From contig JAXJZF010000001.1 of the NCBI GenBank assembly GCA_036306585.1, forward strand, positions 1-47,876: DNA of 47,876 nt, written 5' to 3'. Below, piece after piece: positions 24,940-33,416 of this stretch (positions within the stretch are counted from its first letter, which is position 1; every line of letters starts with the position of its first letter). The notes below the pieces were generated by a model. It ran no database searches. It was given only the letters and a program-made list of their open reading frames with translations, and was not told the DNA's origin. The position numbers and the translations under genes are program-made. This DNA is from Aphodovivens sp036306585 (GTDB lineage Bacteria; Actinomycetota; Coriobacteriia; Coriobacteriales; Eggerthellaceae).

Positions 24940-24989
24940 TGCTATCGACATATAGCGGTGCACGAAGCACCGCGGAAAGCGAGGAAACC

Positions 24990-25364
24990 ATGGCAGAATC
25001 AATGAAGCTCGCCGTGCCCACCATGGGCGAAGGCGGCCTGCAGGCAGAGCGCTCAGGGCATTTCGGCCACTGCGACTGCTTCACTTTGGTGAGCATCGCA
25101 GACGGGCAAATCGGCGAGGTGTCCATCATCCAGAACCCGCCGCACGAGGAAGGCGGCTGCCTTCGCCCGGTAGGCCTGCTCTCAGACGCCGGGGCAACGG
25201 CCATCGTAGCAGCCGGCATGGGCATGCGCCCGCTGGCCGGATTCGAGAACGCAGGCATCGACGTGCTATTCGACAACACCACCCCCAACGTTGGCGACGT
25301 GGTGCAGCTCGCAGCCGAGGGCAAGCTGCCCCGCATGACCCTCAACGAGGCTTGCCACCACTAA
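24990..25364 (+). CDS. NifX/NifB-type iron-molybdenum cofactor-binding domain protein
   Basis: A 124-residue single-domain protein of the dinitrogenase iron-molybdenum cofactor biosynthesis family. The core is MKLAVPTMGEGG, SGHFGHCDCFTLV, a Cys/Gly/His-rich NPPHEEGGCLRPVG, and VGDVVQLAAEGKL. Orphan members exist in many anaerobes without nitrogenase and may carry metal clusters; their job is not settled. No nitrogenase genes are in the window. The start is ATG at 24990 with GAGGAAACC upstream; the earlier in-frame ATG overlaps the promoter. Monocistronic, followed by a strong hairpin. Confidence 0.85.
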   Translation: MAESMKLAVPTMGEGGLQAERSGHFGHCDCFTLVSIADGQIGEVSIIQNPPHEEGGCLRPVGLLSDAGATAIVAAGMGMRPLAGFENAGIDVLFDNTTPNVGDVVQLAAEGKLPRMTLNEACHH

Positions 25365-25396
25365 AGCGCGAATCCCCCCGATTCGACACGACGGAA

Positions 25397-25435
25397 GCGA
25401 AGGCGCCTGAGGCTTGCTGCCGCAGGCGCCTTCGC
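25397..25435 (+). terminator. Strong hairpin after the NifX-like gene
   Basis: Perfect 13-bp stem GCGAAGGCGCCTG/CAGGCGCCTTCGC with a 13-base loop. There is no T run, so termination is plausible but not certain. Confidence 0.55.
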
Positions 25436-25592
25436 GCGTTCAGAGGAGCTCCGAGTCAGCCCGCAGCGCGCCGGCGCAGAAGCCGGAACGGCGCTTGCGG
25501 CGACCGAAACCGAACCACGGTTGCGCTCGCGGGCGGGTGTGGCACAATGGGGGCGCATCGCATGCATGCGCAACCCCGTGAAAGGAACGGAA

Positions 25593-26297
25593 ATGCCCGA
25601 GCTTCTCCATGCGCCCCAGCCGGGGCGCCGTTTCGACACCGTCGTGTTCGATTTGGACGGCACGCTGCTGGATACGCTGCCCGACCTGGTGGAGCTGACC
25701 AACGCCACCCTGCGCGCCTGCGGGTTCCCCACCCACACGCGCGAGGAAGTGCTGAGCTACGTGGGCAGCGGCGTCGAGGCGCTCATCCGCATGGCAGTGC
25801 CCCAAGGCACGCCCGAAGCGGCGATCGAGCGGGCTTCCGCGTGCTGGAAGGAGCTGTACCCCGACTACGGCTACAACCTGACCAGGCCCTACCCCGGCAT
25901 CCCCGAGATGTTGGACGCACTGAACCACCGTGGGATGAAGCTGGCCGTGCTGTCGAACAAGTTCGACGGGGCCGTCCACGACGTGATCGAAGCCTTCCTG
26001 CCCGGCAAGTTCGCCGCCGTGCACGGTGAGTCGCCCGATTGTCCCCGCAAACCCGACCCCACCGGCCTCAACCGCCTGCTCGCAGGGCTGGGATCCTGCG
26101 CCGAGCGGTGCATCTTCGTGGGAGACTCGTCCAACGATGTGTGCGTTGCCAAGGCGTCTAGCTCCTATTCCATAGGTGTGACCTGGGGGTATGGGAGCAG
26201 GGAAACGCTCGTTTCAGACGGGGCGGACCTCTTAGCCGACAACGCTGCAGAACTTCAGGACGCACTCGAGCATCTGAGATCGCCTTTCGAAGCCTAG
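25593..26297 (+). CDS. Phosphoglycolate phosphatase-like HAD hydrolase
   Basis: A 234-residue HAD phosphatase of the Gph/PGP type. Motif I is VVFDLDGTLLDTLPDL (nucleophile D20, acid D22), motif II is LAVLSNK, the lysine of motif III is in RKPDPTGLN, and motif IV is CIFVGDSSNDVCVAKA. The cap region has YPGIPEMLD. The substrate could be phosphoglycolate or another small phosphate ester. The start is ATG at 25593 after AAAGGAACGG; an upstream TTGCGC(16)CACAAT is a weak promoter. Confidence 0.88.
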   Translation: MPELLHAPQPGRRFDTVVFDLDGTLLDTLPDLVELTNATLRACGFPTHTREEVLSYVGSGVEALIRMAVPQGTPEAAIERASACWKELYPDYGYNLTRPYPGIPEMLDALNHRGMKLAVLSNKFDGAVHDVIEAFLPGKFAAVHGESPDCPRKPDPTGLNRLLAGLGSCAERCIFVGDSSNDVCVAKASSSYSIGVTWGYGSRETLVSDGADLLADNAAELQDALEHLRSPFEA

Positions 26298-26340
26298 CCC
26301 GAAGCGCCCCAGCCGCACCCACCGCGACGTCGACGAGGCT

Positions 26341-26363
26341 CCACACTTGTGGACAGACTGTCC
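26341..26363. promoter_or_regulatory. Two joined palindromes upstream of the LCP gene
   Basis: CCACACTTGTGG (26341-26352) shares its last GG with GGACAGACTGTCC (26351-26363). Both are perfect dyads. A TACAAT (26403-26408) downstream is the likely -10 of the LCP gene. They could be operators or a small stem in the upstream transcript. Confidence 0.45.
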
Positions 26364-26481
26364 ATGCGATATGGCTGTTTTTTGGCGATCGATGCCCGAT
26401 GGTACAATTATGCTTTGATTACGTCGACCCACACGGCTCCGCATGATGCGGCGCCGTGTCCGATAGATGAGGAGAAGCAGC

Positions 26482-27822
26482 ATGTCACCTCGCAACTCGC
26501 GAACGGATAGACATTCGCGCTCCGCCGGGCGATCTTCCAAAGCCCCGCGCAGGCGCAGTGCCCGCGACAGCGTCTCCGGCAACCAATCCCGCAACGAATT
26601 GGGCCGCTATTCCCGCTATGCGTCGAAGCGCTCTTACGCCCATGACAGCAACGCCGGACAGATCCGCCGCGTGGGAACCCCTGCCGGCGGTTCCGGTACG
26701 GGGCAGTACTCCCGTTCCAGCGCAGCGTACTCGCACGCCTCGGCCAAGAAGAAGGGGCGCGGCAAGAAGGTCGCCATCGCTGTGGTTGCAGCGCTGGTAG
26801 TGGTTCTGGTGGGCTGCGGCACCGCGATGGCGTTCTACATCAACGGAATCAACAGCACCCTGCGCGGCGATCTGAGTGACGATCAATTGGCCGCCATCGA
26901 TTCCCAGCTAGTCAACACCGACCTTTCCAAACCGTTCTACATGCTGTTGATGGGCTCGGATATTCGCGACGGCCAGTCGCAGGCGGAATCCCGCTCGGAT
27001 ACCAACATACTGGTGCGTGTCGACGCCGAGCACAACCAAGTGACCATGCTGTCGATCCTACGAGACACCGCCATCGAGTTGGACGGCCACGGCATCGTGA
27101 AATTCAACGCCGCCTATTCCTACGACGGCGCGGCGGGCATCATCCGCGAAGCAGGCCAACTGTGCGGCGTGGAGATCTCGCACTATGCGGAAGTGAACTT
27201 CGCGAACCTGGAGGCCCTGGTGGATGCCGTCGGCGGCGTGGACATCGATGTGCAGGAGCGCATCGACGACCCCGATGCCGACAACACCTCGTGGGATCCC
27301 AATGCGAGGAAGGTGGTCCTCGAAAAGGGCATGCAGCACCTGGACGGCTGGGAGGCGCTCGTGTTCGCCCGCAGCCGCGCGTTCGTTGACGGCGACTACA
27401 CGCGTACCGCCCATCAGCGCCAGCTGGTCGAAGCCATCGCCAACAAGGTTCTTTCTCTTCCCGTCACCGAACTGCCCGGCGTCATCGAGGCGGCTGCCCA
27501 GTGCGTGACCACCGACCTGTCGGTCACCGACATCATCAACCTGGCGCAGATGTTCGCTGACGATGACGGCGATATGACCATCTACTCCGCCGTGATGCCC
27601 TCGACAGCAGAATACGTCAACGGCATCTCCTACGTGTTCGCCGACACCGACGAGCTGACCGAGATGATGAAAATCATCGACGAAGGCGGTGATCCCAGCA
27701 CCCTTGATGAGACGGCGAGCGCAAGCTCGAGCAGCAGCTCCGGGTCTAACAGCTCGGGCACCGCGTCGAGCTCGTCGAGATCGAGTGGGAGCTCAAACTC
27801 GAGCAGCAGCTCATCCGGCTAG
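26482..27822 (+). CDS. LytR-CpsA-Psr (LCP) family wall-polymer ligase
   Basis: Members attach teichoic-acid-like or capsular polymers to peptidoglycan using lipid-linked donors. The 446-residue protein has a long basic Ser/Arg-rich cytoplasmic N-terminus (1-96), one membrane span (97-118), and an outer LCP domain with MLLMGSDIRDG, RSDTNILVRVD, MLSILRDT and the arginines of FARSRAFVDGDYTRTAHQRQ. The last 45 residues are nearly all Ser and Gly. The start is ATG at 26482 with GAGGAGAAG upstream. It has its own terminator. Confidence 0.92.
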   Translation: MSPRNSRTDRHSRSAGRSSKAPRRRSARDSVSGNQSRNELGRYSRYASKRSYAHDSNAGQIRRVGTPAGGSGTGQYSRSSAAYSHASAKKKGRGKKVAIAVVAALVVVLVGCGTAMAFYINGINSTLRGDLSDDQLAAIDSQLVNTDLSKPFYMLLMGSDIRDGQSQAESRSDTNILVRVDAEHNQVTMLSILRDTAIELDGHGIVKFNAAYSYDGAAGIIREAGQLCGVEISHYAEVNFANLEALVDAVGGVDIDVQERIDDPDADNTSWDPNARKVVLEKGMQHLDGWEALVFARSRAFVDGDYTRTAHQRQLVEAIANKVLSLPVTELPGVIEAAAQCVTTDLSVTDIINLAQMFADDDGDMTIYSAVMPSTAEYVNGISYVFADTDELTEMMKIIDEGGDPSTLDETASASSSSSSGSNSSGTASSSSRSSGSSNSSSSSSG

Positions 27823-27863
27823 ACGCCGATCCTGCTCCCACGTCTAGCGCACCGGTAAACGCG

Positions 27864-27909
27864 AAGGTCCCGGCTGCAAGCTCGATCCGCTTGCAACCGG
27901 GACCTTTTT
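27864..27909 (+). terminator. Intrinsic terminator of the LCP gene
   Basis: Long stem AAGGTCCCGG-CTGCAAG paired with CTTGCAA-CCGGGACCTT, followed by five T. It lies 42 bases after the LCP stop. Confidence 0.9.
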
Positions 27910-27991
27910 CGATTTGGAGACGAAGGGCGCCGCGGGATCGCTGCGACGTCGGCGGCTACCGCGTTGCCGCAGCGTCGCCGCCCTCCCTGCG

Positions 27992-29131
27992 CTACTCCGC
28001 CGTGGCGTAGCCGTCAGGGTTGCCCGACTGCCAGCGCCAGCTGTCGGCGCACATGCGGTCCAAGTCGTATTCCGCAACCCAGCCCAGCTCTTCGCGGGCT
28101 TTGTCGCAGGCGGCGTAATTCTCGGCCACATCGCCGGCGCGACGGGGCTTTATCTCGTAGGGGATCTCGTGGCCGCAGGCGCGCTCGAATGCATGAATGA
28201 CGTCGAGCACGCTGGAACCCTTGCCGGTGCCCAAGTTGAAGATGCCCACGCCGCGGCGGGTGCCGTCGGAGGCGGGCTCGCCTTTGATGGAGCCCAGACC
28301 GATGGGGTCGCCCGTGCCCACCTTGCCGCCCATCCAGTCCAACGCCGCCACGTGACCGCGTGCCAGGTCGACCACGTGGATGTAGTCGCGCACGCCGGTG
28401 CCGTCGGGGGTGGGGTAATCGTCGCCGAACACGCCGACGCACGCCAGCTTGCCCACGGCCACCTGCGCCACGTAGGGCAGCAGGTTGTTGGGGATGCCCT
28501 TCGGGTCCTCGCCGATCATGCCGCTTTCATGGGCGCCGATGGGGTTGAAGTAGCGCAACAGCACCACGTTCCACTCGGGGTCGCCCTTGTACAGGTCGGT
28601 GAGCACGCGCTCTAGCATGCTCTTGGTCTCGCCGTAGGGATTGGTGGCCTCGTGCTTGGGGCAGCTTTCGGTGATGGGGATGAAGTCCGGTTCGCCGTAG
28701 ACGGTCGCGCTCGACGAGAACACGATGTTCTTCACGCCGTGCTCGCGTGCCACGCCGCACAGCACCAACGTGCCCGCAACGTTGTTCCAGTAGTATTCCA
28801 GCGGCTTCTGGACGCTTTCGCCCACCGCCTTGAACCCGGCGAAGTGAATGATGGCGTCGATGTCGTTTTCCTGGAAGACGCGCTCGAGGGCCTCTCGGTC
28901 GAGAACGCTGTCCTGGTAGAACGACAGACGCTGATCGTCGGGGGCCAGGCCGGTGATGGCACGCACGCGATCGAGGGCCACCTGGCTGGAATTGCTCAGG
29001 TCGTCCACCACCACCACGCGGTATCCGCGATTGAGCAGTTCGACGCAAGTGTGGCTGCCGATGAACCCGGCGCCGCCGGTCACCAGCACGCAGATCTGAT
29101 CCTGCGGCTTCGCAAGGCTTTTATTGGCCAT
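27992..29131 (-). CDS. galE: UDP-glucose 4-epimerase
   Basis: Interconverts UDP-glucose and UDP-galactose. The 379-residue short-chain dehydrogenase-fold protein has the NAD site VTGGAGFIGSHT near the N-terminus, the catalytic serine block IVFSSSATVYG and the YxxxK site NPYGETK, plus RYFNPIGAH and DGTGVRDYIHV. It is about 40 residues longer than E. coli GalE. Part of the extra is an insert (GLGSIKGEPASDGTRRG) before IFNLGTGKGSS. The start has GAAAGGGG upstream. It lies 64 bases after the Hsp70 gene on the same strand. Confidence 0.95.
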   Translation of the reverse strand: MANKSLAKPQDQICVLVTGGAGFIGSHTCVELLNRGYRVVVVDDLSNSSQVALDRVRAITGLAPDDQRLSFYQDSVLDREALERVFQENDIDAIIHFAGFKAVGESVQKPLEYYWNNVAGTLVLCGVAREHGVKNIVFSSSATVYGEPDFIPITESCPKHEATNPYGETKSMLERVLTDLYKGDPEWNVVLLRYFNPIGAHESGMIGEDPKGIPNNLLPYVAQVAVGKLACVGVFGDDYPTPDGTGVRDYIHVVDLARGHVAALDWMGGKVGTGDPIGLGSIKGEPASDGTRRGVGIFNLGTGKGSSVLDVIHAFERACGHEIPYEIKPRRAGDVAENYAACDKAREELGWVAEYDLDRMCADSWRWQSGNPDGYATAE

Positions 29132-29195
29132 GAGGGCCCCTTTCTACGATGCGCTCGGCATGCGAGAAGCGCTGATTGAGTCCAACATTTTTATT

Positions 29196-30956
29196 CTACG
29201 CCAGCGAGCGCACATGCGCGCTGGAACCTTCCAGCTGCGCGATGGCGGCACGCAGGGCGGCCACGTCGGTATCGGTGATCTTGTCCACCTTCTTGCCCAG
29301 CAGGCGCTGCAGGGCGGAGATATCGGCCTTCACCTGCTTTTTCTCGGCCTTTTCGATCTGCTTGCCGGCAGACGCCAACGCGCGGTTGGCCTCGTCGGCC
29401 AACTTGCGGCCTTCCTCCATCGCCGCAAGCGCCTCGCGGCGCACGCCGTCCTGGGCGGCGTACTGCTCGGCATCGTCGATGGCCCGCTGGATCTCGGCGT
29501 CGGTCATGCGCTCGTTGTCGTCGATGGTGATGGACTGCTGCTTGCCGGTGTCGAGGTCCTTCGCCGAGACGGTAAGGATGCCGTTGGCATCGATGTCGAA
29601 GGTGACCTCGATTTGCGGCACACCGGCGGGGGCGCGCTTGATGCCCTTCAGGCGGAACTTCCCGATGGTCTTGTTGTCGCGCGCCATGGGGCGCTCGCCC
29701 TGCAGCACATGGATCTCGACGCTGGTTTGGAAGGGTGCAGCGGTGCTGAACACCTGCGAATAATGCACGGGCAGCGTGGTGTTGCGCTCCACCAGACGCG
29801 TGGCCACCCCGCCCACCGTCTCGATGGAGAGGGAAAGCGGCGTCACGTCCAGAAGCAGGATGCTGCTGGCCTTCACCAAGCCGGTGGAGCTGCCGGACAG
29901 CGTGGCGCCCTGGATGGCGGCGCCGGTGGCAACGCATTCGTCGGGATTGATGGACGACGAGGGTTCCTTGCCCGTGAGCTCGCGCACCTTCTGCTGCACG
30001 GCGGGGATGCGCGTGGAGCCGCCCACCAGCAGCACGCAGCCCAGCTCGCTCGCGGCGATGCCGGCATCGTTGAGCGCATTGGTAACCGGGCCTTCGGTGC
30101 GCTGCACCAGATCGGCCGTCATCTGGTTGAACGCGTCGCGCGTGAGCGTGGTCTCGAAATGGACGGGGCCTTGCGGGCCCTGCGCCAGAAACGGCAGGTT
30201 CACACGGGTGGATTCCATCGCCGAAAGCTCCACCTTCGCAGCGCAGGCGGCCTCGCGCACACGCTGCATGGCGGCGGGCTCGTTGCGCAGGTCGATGCCG
30301 TTCTCGCGCTTGAACTGGCCCAACAGATGCTCCGCCACGCGCTCGTCGAAGTCGTCGCCGCCTAGGTGGTTATCGCCTGCGGTTGCCAGCACCTCGATGA
30401 CGCCGTCGCCGATCTCGATGATGGACACGTCGAACGTGCCGCCGCCCAAGTCGTAGACCATCACCTTCTGCGGCATTCCGTTGTCCAGACCGTACGCCAG
30501 CGCGGCGGCCGTAGGCTCGTTGATGATGCGCAGCACGTTGAGCCCCGCGATGCGCCCGGCGTCCTTGGTCGCCTGGCGCTGCATGTCGTTGAAGTAGGCG
30601 GGCACGGTGATGACCGCGTCGGTGACAGGCTGGTTCAGAAAAGCCTCGGCATCGGTGCGCAGCTTGCGCAGGATCATCGCCGAGATCTCCTGCGGGTTGT
30701 ACGCCCTGCCGTCGATGTCTGCATGCCAGCCGGTGCCCATGTGGCGCTTCACCGAAGCGATGGTGCGGTCCGGGTTCATGGCCGCCTGGCGGATGGCGAT
30801 GCGGCCTACCAGCCGCTCGCCCGCTTTCGTGAACGCGACCACGCTCGGAGTGGTGCGCTCGCCTTCCGCGTTGGGGATGATGACGGGCTTGCCGCCCTCC
30901 ACCGTCGCCACGCAGCTGTTGGTGGTTCCCAAATCGATGCCTATGACTGCTCCCAT
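29196..30956 (-). CDS. Hsp70 (DnaK) paralogue, short form
   Basis: ATP-driven chaperone. The 586-residue protein has a complete nucleotide-binding domain (GIDLGTTNSCVA, VITVPAYFND, YDLGGGTFDVS, LVGGSTRIPAV) and a substrate-binding beta domain (SQVFSTAAPFQTSVEIHVLQGER). The helical lid is short and lacks the usual disordered acidic tail. There is no grpE or hrcA beside it; its neighbours are a J-protein, DUF5685 and a zinc-ribbon membrane protein. It is therefore probably a second, dedicated Hsp70 and not the housekeeping DnaK, but this needs the rest of the genome. The start has GGGAGAATC upstream. Confidence 0.9.
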   Translation of the reverse strand: MGAVIGIDLGTTNSCVATVEGGKPVIIPNAEGERTTPSVVAFTKAGERLVGRIAIRQAAMNPDRTIASVKRHMGTGWHADIDGRAYNPQEISAMILRKLRTDAEAFLNQPVTDAVITVPAYFNDMQRQATKDAGRIAGLNVLRIINEPTAAALAYGLDNGMPQKVMVYDLGGGTFDVSIIEIGDGVIEVLATAGDNHLGGDDFDERVAEHLLGQFKRENGIDLRNEPAAMQRVREAACAAKVELSAMESTRVNLPFLAQGPQGPVHFETTLTRDAFNQMTADLVQRTEGPVTNALNDAGIAASELGCVLLVGGSTRIPAVQQKVRELTGKEPSSSINPDECVATGAAIQGATLSGSSTGLVKASSILLLDVTPLSLSIETVGGVATRLVERNTTLPVHYSQVFSTAAPFQTSVEIHVLQGERPMARDNKTIGKFRLKGIKRAPAGVPQIEVTFDIDANGILTVSAKDLDTGKQQSITIDDNERMTDAEIQRAIDDAEQYAAQDGVRREALAAMEEGRKLADEANRALASAGKQIEKAEKKQVKADISALQRLLGKKVDKITDTDVAALRAAIAQLEGSSAHVRSLA

Positions 30957-30985
30957 GATTCTCCCATCGTTGCTGATCGGTTGGC

Positions 30986-31003
30986 CGCCGGTTGCAGCCG
31001 GCG
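30986..31003 (-). other. Hairpin between J-protein and Hsp70 genes
   Basis: CGCCGG/CCGGCG stem with six-base loop in the 80-base gap. No T run follows. It may adjust the J-protein to Hsp70 ratio by stabilising the mRNA or by partial termination. Confidence 0.35.
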
Positions 31004-31036
31004 TTGGTTACCTTTTTCGTATATGCAGCTCATCGG

Positions 31037-31876
31037 CTAAAAGTGGAAGCCGAAGGGGAAGCACAGACGGCACAAGGCGGGCCCGCAGCACCAGATGCCG
31101 CAGCACAGCATCATGGGGTCGACGCCCACCATGGTGAAGCCCTTCGCCTGGCCCTGTTCCTGGTATTCGGCCCCGGCCTGCTGGAATTTGCGCTGGGCAC
31201 GCTGGTAGTCGGGGTTGTTCGGGTCCATGCGCACCGCGCGGCGGATCTGCTCGAGCGCCATGAGCGAGTTGCCGGCGCCGTCGTTGGCCAGAGCGCTGAG
31301 GTAGTACCAGCGCGCATCGCGATGATGGCTGGTGATGGCGTTGAGGATGCCGATGGCCTTCTGGAAGCTGCCCGCGTTGATGGCGTTGATGGCCGCCACG
31401 ACCTCGGGGCTATCGACAGCCGAAGGCTCGGGGTGGATGGGGCCGCCGTCGGCGCCCATACCGGCGCCGCCGAAGCCGAACAGGTCGTCCCAGTCGAACC
31501 CGCCCGTCCAGCCGTAGGGCCCGCTGCCCCCGGCGGGGCCGCCCTGGCCGTAGGGGCCGCTGCCCGTGCGCTGGCCGCCCGCCGAGCCGCCGCCATGCGC
31601 GCCGCCCGCGCCGAAGGGGCTGCCATACGGATTGGCGCCGGGGCGCTGTTCCTGACCCCTGGCCGCCTGGGCGCGACGGTCGCGCGCCTCGTACTTCTCG
31701 GGGTTCATGATACGGTCGTAGGCCTCGTTGATCTTGTTCATGCGCTCGGCCGCACCCGGGTCGTTCGGGTTGAGGTCAGGGTGGTTCTCGCGCGCTTTCT
31801 TGCGATAGGCCTTCTTCACCTCGTCGGGCGAGGCGTCGGGGCTCACGCCGAGTATGTCATAGGGGTTCTCGGGCAC
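31037..31876 (-). CDS. J-domain protein with TPR-like region and Cys-rich tail
   Basis: Co-chaperone expected to stimulate the adjacent Hsp70. In the 279-residue protein the J-domain is at the N-terminus (NPYDILGVSPDASPDEVKKA; HPD at 32-34). A Gly/Pro/Tyr-rich linker follows (about 75-150), then a helical TPR-like part (INAGSFQKAIGILNAI, MALEQIRRAVRMDPNNPDY). The tail is Cys- and aromatic-rich (MMLCCGIWCCGPALCRLC). The zinc and substrate-binding domains of true DnaJ are absent. The start is GTG at 31876, one base after the DUF5685 stop, with AAAGGA upstream. Confidence 0.88.
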   Translation of the reverse strand: MPENPYDILGVSPDASPDEVKKAYRKKARENHPDLNPNDPGAAERMNKINEAYDRIMNPEKYEARDRRAQAARGQEQRPGANPYGSPFGAGGAHGGGSAGGQRTGSGPYGQGGPAGGSGPYGWTGGFDWDDLFGFGGAGMGADGGPIHPEPSAVDSPEVVAAINAINAGSFQKAIGILNAITSHHRDARWYYLSALANDGAGNSLMALEQIRRAVRMDPNNPDYQRAQRKFQQAGAEYQEQGQAKGFTMVGVDPMMLCCGIWCCGPALCRLCFPFGFHF

Positions 31877-31877
31877 T

Positions 31878-32843
31878 TCAGGCGTCCTTTTCCGTGATGA
31901 TGCTAGGGTCGTGCTGCTCGGCATCGCCGGACACCGCGCCGTCGGCGGCGAAAGCGTCCGGATTGCCGGCGTCACCGGATCGGCGGGCTGCCGCAGTCCG
32001 GCGGGCGGCCCGCTTGGATTCCTTCTGCTGCTGGGCGTTGCGCTTCTGCCAGATGCCGGAGTACAGCACGCTGCGCAGCAGGTGGAGGTCCTTCTCGAGC
32101 GGCAGCTTCTCGAACTGAGCCGCCGCGCGCCCGGCGAACATGGCGAGCGCCGCCGTCACGTCATCCTCTTCCAATTCAAGCTCTGCCAATGGATTGTAGC
32201 TGCCCGCCTGCAGGTCGTGGTGCAGATCGCAGACAGCATCCATGAAATAGATAAACCGGCCCAGCTGCGCGCCGAGCTCCCGCAGGGTGGGCGCCCACAG
32301 ATCGTCCTCCACGGCGAACAACTCGCCCAGCAACCGCCCGAACAGGTTCGCGCCCGCATCAGGGTCGGGGACTGCGGTGCGCGCGGCGAGCGCCGCCTGC
32401 TCGATCGCGGAGATGCCGGCAAGCGCGGCTTCGATTTCCCCGCATTGGCGCGGAAGGCGCTGTTTCACCTGGGCGTATTGCTTCCCCAAGACGCCGGCGT
32501 AGGCACGGGCGCGCAGCTTGCGGTCATCGTTCCAGTCGTCGAGGCACTTGTGGTAGGCCAGCGCCATCGACAGGTCGGCGGCGTAATCGGTGAAGCGCGT
32601 GCGCAGGTAGGGGTGCGGCTTGGCGGGGTGCGCCGGGCAGCGCTCGGAACCGGTGCGCTCCTCGGGCTCGTACAGCGATCCCAGCAGAAGGATGAGGAAT
32701 GCCATGTCGTAGGTGAGAGAAAAGCGGCTGAGTTGGCCGTGGCGCTCTTTCAGCGCGCTGCACAGGCCGCAGTAGGCTGCCCGGTAGCGTTGCTGTTCGG
32801 CTTCGGAGAGATCGTGGAGGTTCGCCGCAATGTAGCCGAACAT
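31878..32843 (-). CDS. DUF5685 family protein
   Basis: A 321-residue all-helical protein of unknown function, recognised by its N-terminus MFGYIAANLHDLSEAEQ, the paired-cysteine AAYCGLCSALKERHG and YHKCLDDWNDDRKL, which fit DUF5685 as I know it. The conserved Asp-rich helices resemble a metal-binding bundle, which is a guess. The C-terminal 50 residues are charged and probably disordered. It is packed between the zinc-ribbon gene (three bases) and the J-protein gene (one base), so the products are likely made together. Confidence 0.82.
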   Translation of the reverse strand: MFGYIAANLHDLSEAEQQRYRAAYCGLCSALKERHGQLSRFSLTYDMAFLILLLGSLYEPEERTGSERCPAHPAKPHPYLRTRFTDYAADLSMALAYHKCLDDWNDDRKLRARAYAGVLGKQYAQVKQRLPRQCGEIEAALAGISAIEQAALAARTAVPDPDAGANLFGRLLGELFAVEDDLWAPTLRELGAQLGRFIYFMDAVCDLHHDLQAGSYNPLAELELEEDDVTAALAMFAGRAAAQFEKLPLEKDLHLLRSVLYSGIWQKRNAQQQKESKRAARRTAAARRSGDAGNPDAFAADGAVSGDAEQHDPSIITEKDA

Positions 32844-32846
32844 GCG

Positions 32847-33263
32847 CTAGGACTTCTTCTGCGTTTGCCAGTGGCACTTCGGGCAGGTCACGCGCAGGGT
32901 GCCCTTGCCCTTCGGCACGGATAGGATGGCACCGCAGCCCTTGCAGCGGAAGTACTTGGTGGTGGCGCGGTTAGTCCACGCCTTGCGCGCGATGTCGAGG
33001 GCGGTCTTCGGGCGGCGCGTCAGGCGCAGCCAAGCCTCGTTTTCCTGCTCGCGGCGTGCGATGTTCTTCGAGAAGCTGCGGAACACGCCCCACGCCATCA
33101 GCACCAACGCCGTCAGCCACAGCAGGTCGAGTCCCGGGATGATCGAGGCGAACGCTAGGACCACGCCGACGATGAACAGGAAATTCGACAGGTTGTCGGG
33201 ACCGTAGCGGCCTTCCATCCACGCGGCCATCTTCCAACCCAGCCGGTCGAGGAAATTCTTCAT
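32847..33263 (-). CDS. Small membrane protein with C-terminal zinc ribbon
   Basis: A 138-residue protein with two close membrane helices (about 28-60: FLFIVGVVLAFASIIPG, LLWLTALVLMAWGVF), a basic cytoplasmic stretch and a C-terminal zinc ribbon CKGCG...CPKC. It is first in the four-gene chaperone unit. It may anchor the chaperones or their client at the membrane; this is inference. AAGGCGAAG precedes the ATG. Confidence 0.8.
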   Translation of the reverse strand: MKNFLDRLGWKMAAWMEGRYGPDNLSNFLFIVGVVLAFASIIPGLDLLWLTALVLMAWGVFRSFSKNIARREQENEAWLRLTRRPKTALDIARKAWTNRATTKYFRCKGCGAILSVPKGKGTLRVTCPKCHWQTQKKS

Positions 33264-33416
33264 GCTGGCTTCGCCTTGCTTTCCGTATGCTTCGCGTTCC
33301 GTAGGGGAGCTGATTTTGTTTCAGCACACCTTAGCGAATGGAGGCCGGGCGCGCGGGCGCGGCGAGAAGACGGACAACGAACCGTCATCTTCCCTTCACA
33401 AGTGAGGGCGCGGGTC
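33264..33416. other. Non-coding region upstream of the chaperone cluster
   Basis: No supported gene on either strand. It should contain the minus-strand promoter of the zinc-ribbon/DUF5685/J/Hsp70 unit. A plus-strand transcript ending at the terminator beyond 33417 may start here. Confidence 0.35.

Noticed and set aside
22819..25005. Plus-strand open frame (728 codons) opposite ligA 5' end, the HdeD-like gene and nnrD
   Set aside because: Crosses three minus-strand genes and their intergenic gaps; His/Gln/Arg-rich shadow.
27720..27820. Ser/Gly codon repeats at the end of the LCP gene as a tandem DNA repeat
   Set aside because: The repeats are irregular AGC/TCG serine codons of a low-complexity tail, not a regular DNA repeat unit.
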